From the NCBI GenBank assembly GCA_963575745.1, contig CAUYUJ010014604.1:94087-158086 (forward strand): DNA of 64,000 nt, given 5' to 3'. The number at the start of each line of letters is the position of its first letter. Positions within the stretch are counted from its first letter, which is position 1. Source of the DNA: Prorocentrum cordatum. Taxonomy: Eukaryota > Sar > Dinophyceae > Prorocentrales > Prorocentraceae. The position numbers and the translations under genes are program-made. The notes under the pieces were generated by a model. That model did not search any database. It was not told where the DNA came from and saw only the letters and a list, made by a program, of their open reading frames with translations. Shown here piece by piece: positions 45,148-52,950 of this stretch.

Positions 45148-45369
45148 CTCTTAAATTTAGGGGTCACCACTGCGCATAGAGATTCCAGCGTGCTCCGGAA
45201 ACGCTTTTCCGGAGCACGTTGCGCACGTAGGTGTCTGCAGCCGTTTCAGCATCTAGTGCCATCTCTGTGCTGGGTCCCCCTTGCATCGGCCGCGCGGCCG
45301 GGGCGGAGCTCAGCCGTTCTGTGAAGCCTGTGGTGGCGTGCGAGTGCGACGGGCATAAAAGGCATCAGA
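45148..45369 (+). repeat. copia-2 3' LTR
   Basis: Same start (CTCTTAAATTTAGGGGTCAC) and end (GGCATCAG) as the 5' LTR, with substitutions and a small deletion. Confidence 0.9.
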
Positions 45370-45374
45370 ATGGG

Positions 45375-46023
45375 CGATTGTTCAATGCAGCGGAGCAGTT
45401 CAGCAATAGTAGCCGCAAGGCGCTCAATACATTGAATTGGAAAGTGGAAACAATGGACGGAGGGGAACCGTATCCAAGTGAGGGGGGAGATGCGATGATA
45501 ATGTTGAACGAACGACTGATGGCATCGGAGTATACACGGCCACCTTCGAATATATTCTCCGACGGTCGGATCCAGCAGGAGAGACTCCCAAACTCATCGG
45601 AAGTAGACCTCATCGTCGTCCTTGTGAGTGCAGAGGCTCTCTTCCCTTCTCCTCATCGCCCTTCTCCCTTTCGCCGTGGCGGAGGCCCTCTTCCCGCCCC
45701 CTGCTCTGCCTCGCCCTCGTCGTTCCCTCGTCCCTTCTCCCCCATGGACCTCCTGCCCCGCCGATTTAGGAAACGGCGCGCAAGCGGCCGCGGCCTGCGC
45801 GGGCGCGTTCTCCGATGGCCAGATCGCGGAACCGCTGGGACAACCCCGTGGGCCAAGCCGTTGGGACAACCCTGCGAGCCGCTTGGACGCGGGGGCAAGC
45901 CGTTCGGACAATTGAGCAGATAGGAGCAATCAGTCTTTCAATGGTTGTGGTTAAATTATCCTGGATTACTGTTAAGTATTTAAGTATTGTTGATCCTCTT
46001 CCGGTAGCCGTTGTTTTCAATTA

Positions 46024-46058
<35 letters not shown>

Positions 46059-46671
46059 TTTTCTTCTTCTCTTGCGGCTTGCACTTAGTTTTGTACAGGG
46101 GAAAGTGAGGTGTCACCAAACTGTGCCCTTGGCCCCCAGTTTACAACAACAACAACAACGGCTCCCGCGTAATACGTCTTCACATTTTTTTATTCGCGTC
46201 GCTCATTCCACCGGCCCATCTTGCCTCGTCGCTATTTTTTGTCGGGGTGTTGTTGTCAAAGCGGTGCGGTGGGGCGGCTGCCATTTTTCGGAGGCGGTGG
46301 GTGGCGGGTCAGAGGCTTCACGGATGTTGGTTGGGCTCTCGTGGTTGGCCTCGCAGGGGCCTTTTGGGAGGCAGTTTTGCGGCCTCTTGGGGCCGTGTTG
46401 GGGCCTTTTGGGGCATCATGGGGGCCTCTTGGGGCTTCTTGGGGTGCCTCTTGGGGGCGTCTTGGGTCCTCCTGGGGGCCCCTTGGGACTGAAGGCTGGA
46501 CTTTTCGGTTCCTGGTCACCTTCTTGGGTCCCTCTTGGTTCCGGTTTGGGGCTCTCTTGGGCCGTCTTGGGCGCCTGTTGGGATGTCTTGCGACAATCAT
46601 GGGCCGTCTTGGGGCTGTCTTGGGGTCCGCTTGGGCCCTCTTGGGGCGATCTTGGGAGCCTGTTAGGCGAT
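45375..46671. other. Spacer between copia-2 and copia-1
   Basis: A frame at 45,370-45,923 reads without recognised domain. There is a 32-T run at 46,026-46,057. From about 46,350 to 46,677 the CTTGGGGCC-type repeat forms the insertion target of copia-1. Confidence 0.5.
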
Positions 46672-46677
46672 CTTGGA

Positions 46678-46961
46678 CTTTAAACGGAGAAGGTTAAAGG
46701 CGAGGTATAAATCGAGCATGCACCGCTGCCGTGCCTGGCTCAAGCCGGGCCCGGCCAAATATATGACTGTGCCTCACTGAGGCGCACGACTTGCATCAGA
46801 GATCGGAAAATACCTTTTCCATTGACGATGCCCATCCTATCCTTTACTCCAGATCCCATGCTTCGTCTTGCACTCTTGCTCATGCGATATGAGCCAAAGC
46901 CTGGGATATGGCAACGCTTAAAGCGTAACACATACCTAAGCTTACCAGCTTGTTTTCGACT
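46678..46961 (+). repeat. copia-1 5' LTR
   Basis: Starts CTTTAAACGGAGAAGG and ends GTTTTCGACT. It lacks the usual TG...CA ends. Contains a TATA box, a 12-bp palindrome GCCGGGCCCGGC (about 46,745) and the first 44 codons of Gag. Confidence 0.95.
46706..46712 (+). promoter_or_regulatory. TATA box in the LTR
   Basis: TATAAAT 29 bases into the LTR. Dinoflagellate host promoters usually lack TATA boxes, so this would be an element-specific promoter. Transcription would start near 46,735, where TGGCTCAAG (46,736-46,744) echoes the spliced-leader 3' end. Confidence 0.55.
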
Positions 46962-48210
46962 TGGTAGCGGAGCTGGCTACACTCTCGTGTGGCTGGCTCT
47001 CGCTCTGATTCCTGTAATCCACGGCACAACTTGGTGGACTACTACTACGGTGGAATACCATGTTGCGCCGGCTCTGCGAGGAGCGGAGCCAGTCCGCGAT
47101 CGAGCTAGCGGGGCAACCCGCGAACTCGAGACGCTCTCTCCTACTTCACTGCGCTACTTCACTCCCGACTTCCACCAGATGCCAATCGGCAACTCGATCG
47201 AGAACGTGGTCACCCTGCGGGGCTACCCGCAGCGGGGCCACCTGCATCCCGTGCCAGTCAGGCGCCTCACGGCTACTACGCCAGAGCCTGACAAACCACA
47301 GCCTAAACCAATCACCGAAGCCGAAATGCACATGCATTGGATCAAGATAACTATATTCGGCATTCTGTGGGTAATAATGGGATGTGCTGTGGGATACATG
47401 CGGCAGGGGATGGACGACACGCGTACTACTGGCCCTTCATGGGACCCTGCCGGTACTACGCCTTTTCGCGAATACGTTCGCGAAGTACATGCATGGTTAA
47501 ACGTAACGAGTGGCAATATGACACCACCACAACAAGCTGCAGCACTACAACGAGGCCTTCAAGGTCTGGCTCGTCGTATCGCCATGCAGGTCCCCTCCCA
47601 GATCATCAATTATGGTGTAACTGTCAATGGACAGCCAACGGATGCAGTAACATATATACTGTACTTACTGAGCACCAAATTTGAAAATCTGGAAGATGAG
47701 CGCCAGCTCGACTCTGGCACTGCCCTTATCGACTTCCGCGTCGAAAGGGGCGGGCGAATCGACTCAGTATTAGCTCGATTCGAGATGGCCCGTGACGAGG
47801 CTAACTCTGTTGGCTTTGTCATCCCCAACTTTCAGATCCTAACGCTGATTCTCTTCAGAGCGTTAGGCGTTGGCGCGTCACGAGCCCAACACCTGCTTGA
47901 GCCCTTCAATCATCAGATGCCCCGAACACAAGCAGACTATGACAGGCTGCTGACCAGAATGAGGAACTACGGACATGTTGCCGAGCGCTCTCCTGGCAAC
48001 ATAGCGGGTATCTTCACAGGGCACCACTCACATGCAGGTGTCTACGCCACGACTGCGGGGTCACCCGCTGGTCCTGGCGAGCCAAATCCCTGGGCTGACC
48101 CAGCCGATATGCCCAACGAGGCCACTGCCCTCTTAGGGCAGACCGGCCAGGCATCGGCAGAGGCAGCGGAGGCGAACGCCTGGTCGAACTACACGCCGGG
48201 CGCCGCCTAA
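46828..48210 (+). CDS. copia-1 Gag-like protein, starting inside the LTR
   Basis: 460 codons from the ATG at 46,828 (MPILSFTPDP) to TAA at 48,208. The first 44 residues are encoded by the LTR, so the PBS is inside the coding sequence. Hydrophobic segments at about residues 50-66 (YTLVWLALALIPVI) and 172-191 (ITIFGILWVIMGCAVGYM) look membrane-inserting. The C-terminal half (NMTPPQQAAALQRGLQGLAR, TKFENLEDERQ, QILTLILFRALG, TQADYDRLLTRMRNYG) is helical and Gag-like by position; I do not see a diagnostic motif. After TAA the same frame stays open to 48,702. A fusion of membrane segments to Gag is unusual for copia. Confidence 0.75.
   Translation: MPILSFTPDPMLRLALLLMRYEPKPGIWQRLKRNTYLSLPACFRLGSGAGYTLVWLALALIPVIHGTTWWTTTTVEYHVAPALRGAEPVRDRASGATRELETLSPTSLRYFTPDFHQMPIGNSIENVVTLRGYPQRGHLHPVPVRRLTATTPEPDKPQPKPITEAEMHMHWIKITIFGILWVIMGCAVGYMRQGMDDTRTTGPSWDPAGTTPFREYVREVHAWLNVTSGNMTPPQQAAALQRGLQGLARRIAMQVPSQIINYGVTVNGQPTDAVTYILYLLSTKFENLEDERQLDSGTALIDFRVERGGRIDSVLARFEMARDEANSVGFVIPNFQILTLILFRALGVGASRAQHLLEPFNHQMPRTQADYDRLLTRMRNYGHVAERSPGNIAGIFTGHHSHAGVYATTAGSPAGPGEPNPWADPADMPNEATALLGQTGQASAEAAEANAWSNYTPGAA
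46962..46973 (+). promoter_or_regulatory. copia-1 primer-binding site
   Basis: TGGTAGCGGAGC directly after the 5' LTR, close to the PBS of elements primed by initiator-Met tRNA and sharing TGGTAGCGG with copia-2. Confidence 0.75.
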
Positions 48211-48702
48211 ACTGCAAGCCCGCCCTCGGGCACAACCCTCTGGGGCCAAGCGGAGTCATCCGCTCAAGGGTCTCAGCCACCCTCACCGTTTGAATCTGGC
48301 ACTGACACAGATACCTCATCTGACGATGAGCACAATGGAATAGTCTCTGCTGGTAATGACTACCCAGCGGATGACACTCACCTCTCTGAACAACAAAGAG
48401 CGGAAGCCGCCTTTATGGCTTATCGCAAATCAAAACGCCGTTGGAGGCGCTTTATGCAGAAACCAGTCAGAAAAGTGAGACGTGCAGTACGCCGACATTT
48501 CAAACGATATGGAAAGGGTCGTGGCAAAGGGGGTCGCAGACGCCGTATGCATGGTAGGGGTATTACTGCTTTCCTCACGTCCTTAACTGATATGGCTTTT
48601 GAAGAAGTTCTTATCGGAGGCAAAGGTCGGGGTCACAGGCGGACCTCCGGTAAGGGAAAGGGCGGAGGGGCAACCCTAGGGACGCTTCTGGCAATACTAT
48701 GA
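48211..48702 (+). CDS. copia-1 basic extension downstream of the Gag stop
   Basis: The Gag frame continues after TAA for 163 codons. First comes an acidic, Ser/Thr-rich stretch (TDTDTSSDDEHNG), then, from Met at 48,415, a strongly basic region (KSKRRWRRFMQ, RRHFKRYGKGRGKGGRRRR) that looks nucleic-acid-binding, ending at TGA 48,700. It may be made by stop readthrough as a Gag extension, as a separate ORF from 48,415, or it may be a once-continuous Gag broken by one mutation. It overlaps the next ORF by a few bases. Confidence 0.55.
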   Translation, partial: TASPPSGTTLWGQAESSAQGSQPPSPFESGTDTDTSSDDEHNGIVSAGNDYPADDTHLSEQQRAEAAFMAYRKSKRRWRRFMQKPVRKVRRAVRRHFKRYGKGRGKGGRRRRMHGRGITAFLTSLTDMAFEEVLIGGKGRGHRRTSGKGKGGGATLGTLLAIL

Positions 48703-48703
48703 A

Positions 48704-50299
48704 GTGTCATACGGTCGCTCGCGCCCTCCCCAACCCCGGCACAACTACAGCCCTCCCCGACCCACACCTCAGCCGGCAGACAAAATACGGCGTGCCCCGT
48801 CACACCAGGCGCAGAGCCAGAACATACAACACGCGGACGCCCTGTACCAATGCGGTAGCACAGAGCATTTGCGCGATCAATGCCCGAAGGGGAAAGGAAA
48901 GGGATCCGTACATTTGGCTCAAAATTCTTTTATGGATGACATAGATAACATTGACTACGAGTTTTACGTCAATCCAGAAGCGGCTCCCGCCGCGGGCTCC
49001 TCCACGTATTACGTGATGGCCCGCTACGCTGAAGCAACTGTAGCCCTGGAAGTCTACGCAGTGACCCTCTTCGACGAGTTCCACGGCTGGGACGAGGTCG
49101 ACGAGGTCGCGTACAATGCTTGGTTCGGTCTTCCAGCGGGGCCACCCGCCGGCGACGAGGTCTCCGAAGCCGAGACCGTCCCGGCAACAGAGGAAGAACT
49201 CACCGCCGTGCTGGGCCCGCAAGTGATTGGCATGCCGTTGCTGCCAAATCCTTCGTGGGCTGGTTCGGAGGCGGGAGACGCCGATGACGAAATGCGGGGC
49301 CATCCCGCGTATTCCGACTCCGAAGAAGCCGAAGAAGATTATAAGGACATGCTCCAAGAGCAGGTCTCAGAAGCAATCCGACTCCTGAGTGCGCCAGCAC
49401 ATCAGCAGATAACCATGAACGAACTGCTGTCACACCCAGGAGCTGCACGTCTACGTCCATACTTGGATTCGGACATGTCAACATCTCAGATGCTGACAGC
49501 ACTCCAAGCTCTAGCGGGGTCACCCGCCGAAGAAACGCCAGACGCAACAGCGGGGCCACCCGCTTGGTCTATGGATGTATTCATGCAAGGTTGTGATCAA
49601 ATGGACATTAACGACCTCGCGATGGAGCAGTTAAACGACATCGGGTACTTCAGAAGCCCGTATCAAAACGTGTTCATGGTCCAGGACAGCTCAGAGGACT
49701 CGGAGGACATGCGCTACGCTAAGAGGGACAGACGACCGTCGCCTCCCCGAGACTCAGAGCATGACGATCAAAGGCCAATGGCACGCGGTAGTGCGTCAGC
49801 GGGGCCAGCCCGCAGAAGGAGCCGTTCAGCTCCCAGACGCCCTACACATGATGAGTCGGGCTATCCATACAGTACTGAGCACTCCGTCGGAGTATCCGCT
49901 CAGCATGTGCCGAATTGGTACATCAAATGGTACCCCGGCTACTCGATGGACACGCTTCGCCACTGGTATTCTAAGGAGTACTGCACTAAAAGGGACGAAA
50001 CTGGCGCGATAATACGTACCAAGGGTGGCAAGACCAAGACGCCAGAGGCTTGGGACAAAAGGGCTAAGAAACAGGAGACCATCAACGATCGCAAGACATA
50101 CAGGAAACAAGTATGTCAGTGCGAGCCCTTCAAAGGTCACATGCGCAGGTGTCCGATGGACCGCCCCTCCAGGAGCCCTCATCACGGTGAGACCCCGTGG
50201 AATTGGTCTCATGGAGATGACGCTGGCAACGTCCATGATCCTAATATGAGGTCCCTGGAGGAGAAAAGCGCATCACCGAAGCCGATCGTGTCCCTATGA
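48704..50299 (+). CDS. copia-1 acidic ORF with degenerate zinc knuckle
   Basis: About 530 codons, open in the frame next to the previous one; the true start is unclear (GTG at 48,704; the ATG at 48,699 is in another frame), so a frameshift from the upstream ORF is likely. Near the N-terminus YQCGSTEHLRDQC keeps Cys-x4-His-x4-Cys of a CCHC knuckle but lacks the first Cys. The middle is acidic and hairpin-rich (Ala-Gly-Pro-Pro-Ala linkers). The C-terminus has CQCEPFKGHMRRC, a second possible Cys/His site. The stop overlaps the next ATG as ATGA. Function unknown; a nucleocapsid-like role is plausible. Confidence 0.6.
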   Translation: MSYGRSRPPQPRHNYSPPRPTPQPADKIRRAPSHQAQSQNIQHADALYQCGSTEHLRDQCPKGKGKGSVHLAQNSFMDDIDNIDYEFYVNPEAAPAAGSSTYYVMARYAEATVALEVYAVTLFDEFHGWDEVDEVAYNAWFGLPAGPPAGDEVSEAETVPATEEELTAVLGPQVIGMPLLPNPSWAGSEAGDADDEMRGHPAYSDSEEAEEDYKDMLQEQVSEAIRLLSAPAHQQITMNELLSHPGAARLRPYLDSDMSTSQMLTALQALAGSPAEETPDATAGPPAWSMDVFMQGCDQMDINDLAMEQLNDIGYFRSPYQNVFMVQDSSEDSEDMRYAKRDRRPSPPRDSEHDDQRPMARGSASAGPARRRSRSAPRRPTHDESGYPYSTEHSVGVSAQHVPNWYIKWYPGYSMDTLRHWYSKEYCTKRDETGAIIRTKGGKTKTPEAWDKRAKKQETINDRKTYRKQVCQCEPFKGHMRRCPMDRPSRSPHHGETPWNWSHGDDAGNVHDPNMRSLEEKSASPKPIVSL

Positions 50300-52950
50300 C
50301 CGAAGAGGTGGCCAACATCGTCAGGGAAAATTGGGTACAGCTTCCCAATGACCATCGCCTCAAGGAATGGAACCGCCGATTCCATAAAGAGGCGGGGTCA
50401 CCCGCTGGATCCATTAAAGAAGCGGGGTCACCCGCAGACGCGGCGCCAGCCGCTGGGTCCGCGGACGACGAGTGGATAGCTGTTGCATCTGCTGCCGGGT
50501 CCGCCGCCGGCACTGACCACACCGAACTGAATGAAGAATGGGCGGCGGAAGACGGCTCAGAGAATCCATTCCCTGATGGATGCGCCTGCTGGTGCTACAG
50601 CTCTTCGGCGCAGAAGTGGTTTTGCACGAGGGTAATCTACCGCCATGAGAATGGCAAGTACAAGCTGGCCATAAAAGGTACTGCCGACATCGACCAGATG
50701 AGGCAGATCATCCATGATCATGGCCAGCCAGAAGGCCCTCCTAGAGACCCTCCTGGTCCACAACCGGGCAAGGGCAGCAGACCACCTCCAAGACCTGAAG
50801 CCGACTCCTCGTCTTCACCGACTCCTGCGAAAAGGCACCCGTCCAAGAGCCCCGAAGGCACACAGGGGCGGGCGAAGGCCAGAGGGATCGCCAAGACGGA
50901 CGACCCTGAGCCGGTGGATCCTCCCGGTCTGTCCGTGACGGAGAGGAGGAAGGCTTTTGCTGGACCATCGACCCCGATGCCACCGGCGACCCAAGGCGAT
51001 GTCAAGGACGAAGTTCGCGACAAGCCTCAGGCAGCTTTCCGAGGTGACTGGACTCCAACTCTGCATCAGCCGCGCCTTGCACCACGACCAGGTTCGGCAC
51101 GAATGAAAGCACAGCCGAAGCCCGAAGCTGGGATGAGGTCGGCGCGGGCAGAAGCAGCCGCCAAGGCTAAGGAGGGCAAGGGCTCTGCGGGGCCACCCGC
51201 TAAAGCGGCGCCAGCTGCAGCAGCGGGGACACCCGCAGAAGGCACTCTCTCAAGAGAAGAACGCTTCAAAGTCCTCAAAGAATTTGGCGACCGACAGAAA
51301 CTAACCGATGATGCAGTTGCTGACCAAGGTCACCCGAACCCTGGCGCGGAGTCATCCGCTGGAGCTGCCTCGTCAGCCGCAGGCTCTGCTGGGCCACCCG
51401 TTAAAGCGCCGCCAGCTGCATTAGCGGGGCCACCCGCACACGGGCAGCCAGTAATGTCTGTTCTTAGGAACATCCCTCTGGGAGCCATCGAATACTGGCA
51501 AGGCATTGAAGGCAAAGGCCCGAAGCGCACCATAAACCCACGAGTCACTCCAGACGATACTGACCGATACGAGGTCATTAATTGTCCTGATCGTCGTAAC
51601 TTCGAGTGCCGCAACGACTGGGAACGTGAACAACAAACCGTGGGAAATATGTTGCGAGACAGGCCGCCACTACGCGTTGCGCAGCATAAAGCAGAGCTCC
51701 TGAAGGTCATGGAGAGGTTCGGCATGGATCCGACTTTGCCGCGTGAAGGGCAGATGACCAAGGTGTCAATATGGTTTTCTACAGCCCTACGCCACAGTCC
51801 ATATTGGAAGGACGGATTCAGCCGACACTTCGAAAAGATCAGCACTTTCGATCCATACGATGGCTGGGTTGTCGTTGACGATCTGCTGACAAACTGGACT
51901 GAAAATGATCAGTGGAAAGGCTATCGTGAAATGCACGAGGTGCTGATCAAGGGCAGGCCCCACACGTCATACGTGTATTGGGTGCTGCTAAACTGCTGTG
52001 AGATGATTGACCATCACGGCATGCAGAAGGGCAGGCTCCAGATGAAGTGCGTTGAGGACAGCATGCTGCTGCCTCCCAGGTTTCGACCAAAGGCACGCAG
52101 GCCACAGTACTTCATCAGAGCCACGAACGGCCACAGCAGTCCAGGCATCCACTGTCCCGAGTCGCTGTACAAGCCGATCACAACATGGATGAAAGAACCA
52201 GACGACCCAGTATATTTCATCCACGGGACACAGTGGGAGTATGTCAAGGACATTCTTGCTAATGGCCTTTCATGCCTCGCACAGGACAACCCTAAGAGGA
52301 AGGGGGGGCGCCAATTTGTGCACGGCTGCCCCTACCTCCCGGGCGACCCGAGGATTCAATCGGGCATCCGTCCTGACTCGGAGGTGCTCATATTCTGCAG
52401 CATCAACAAGATGCTGTCCAGTGGCTTCTCCCTATGGAGATCAGCAAATGACATAGTCATGACACGAGGCCACGACGGACGTATACCGCCCGATCATATC
52501 CTCCAGATTGTGAGCATTGCGAAATATCGGGTCGGCGAAGCCTGGAGCAATCCGCTGGCTTATGACAAGTCGCGGAGGCGGGGCCAACCCGCGGACAGGA
52601 TTCGCACCGATGACTACCTGCCACTTAAAATGTGTGACAGAACTCTGGGTGTAATGGAAGATCACGCCATGTACCTAAAGGGCTGGACTAAGACGGACGG
52701 TCGTCCATTCAATTTGGTCATGACCGAGCAAGATGTTGCTCCACGACCGTACGACACACAGACAGTCCTCATGATGAATGCCCAGGAGGACGAGGTCATG
52801 CCTGAAGCGGGGCCACCCGCAGGTGCGGGGACACCCGCGGTAGACACCTCGGACGGTTCATGGCAACAAGTGGTCACACCAGTAGCAACGGTAGCATCTC
52901 CTTGGAGGCCGGCCAGCAGTCATGGGTCCAGGCCCTCAACAGCCATTTGA
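50296..52950 (+). CDS. copia-1 ORF with Tpt1/KptA RNA 2'-phosphotransferase domain
   Basis: 884 codons from ATG 50,296. Residues about 95-130 (CACWCYSSSAQKWFCTRVIY) could be a small SH3-like barrel, then hairpin-rich linkers to about 390. Residues about 480-740 are a complete Tpt1/KptA domain. The winged-helix part has STALRHSP and FDPYDGWVVVDDLL; the ADP-ribosyltransferase-like lobe has FIRATNGHS, FIHGTQWEYVKDILANGLSC, LPGDPRIQSGIR and SLWRSANDIVMTRG. The R-H-R-R tetrad falls at R499, H500, R608 and R692. Tpt1 removes 2'-phosphate from spliced RNA using NAD+, yielding ADP-ribose 1'',2''-cyclic phosphate. In a retroelement it might repair or process ligated RNA, but that is inference. The stop overlaps the RING ORF by 91 nt. 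Confidence 0.92.
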   Translation: MTEEVANIVRENWVQLPNDHRLKEWNRRFHKEAGSPAGSIKEAGSPADAAPAAGSADDEWIAVASAAGSAAGTDHTELNEEWAAEDGSENPFPDGCACWCYSSSAQKWFCTRVIYRHENGKYKLAIKGTADIDQMRQIIHDHGQPEGPPRDPPGPQPGKGSRPPPRPEADSSSSPTPAKRHPSKSPEGTQGRAKARGIAKTDDPEPVDPPGLSVTERRKAFAGPSTPMPPATQGDVKDEVRDKPQAAFRGDWTPTLHQPRLAPRPGSARMKAQPKPEAGMRSARAEAAAKAKEGKGSAGPPAKAAPAAAAGTPAEGTLSREERFKVLKEFGDRQKLTDDAVADQGHPNPGAESSAGAASSAAGSAGPPVKAPPAALAGPPAHGQPVMSVLRNIPLGAIEYWQGIEGKGPKRTINPRVTPDDTDRYEVINCPDRRNFECRNDWEREQQTVGNMLRDRPPLRVAQHKAELLKVMERFGMDPTLPREGQMTKVSIWFSTALRHSPYWKDGFSRHFEKISTFDPYDGWVVVDDLLTNWTENDQWKGYREMHEVLIKGRPHTSYVYWVLLNCCEMIDHHGMQKGRLQMKCVEDSMLLPPRFRPKARRPQYFIRATNGHSSPGIHCPESLYKPITTWMKEPDDPVYFIHGTQWEYVKDILANGLSCLAQDNPKRKGGRQFVHGCPYLPGDPRIQSGIRPDSEVLIFCSINKMLSSGFSLWRSANDIVMTRGHDGRIPPDHILQIVSIAKYRVGEAWSNPLAYDKSRRRGQPADRIRTDDYLPLKMCDRTLGVMEDHAMYLKGWTKTDGRPFNLVMTEQDVAPRPYDTQTVLMMNAQEDEVMPEAGPPAGAGTPAVDTSDGSWQQVVTPVATVASPWRPASSHGSRPSTAI

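Larger units (their letters stand above)
39294..45374 (+). mobile_element. copia-2, decayed 6.1-kb Ty1/copia LTR retrotransposon
   Basis: Bounded by LTRs (39,299-39,532 and 45,148-45,369) and a target-site duplication AATGG (39,294-39,298 and 45,370-45,374). Internal order is Gag, protease, integrase, methyltransferase-like, RT, RNase H, the copia order with an extra domain. The LTRs have diverged, including an indel, so it is older than copia-1. Several frame breaks and a stop early in gag make it inactive. Confidence 0.92.

Noticed and set aside
45231-45923. 230-codon frame starting in the copia-2 LTR as a captured gene
   Set aside because: Runs from the LTR into flanking DNA with no recognisable domain and ends in low-complexity sequence.
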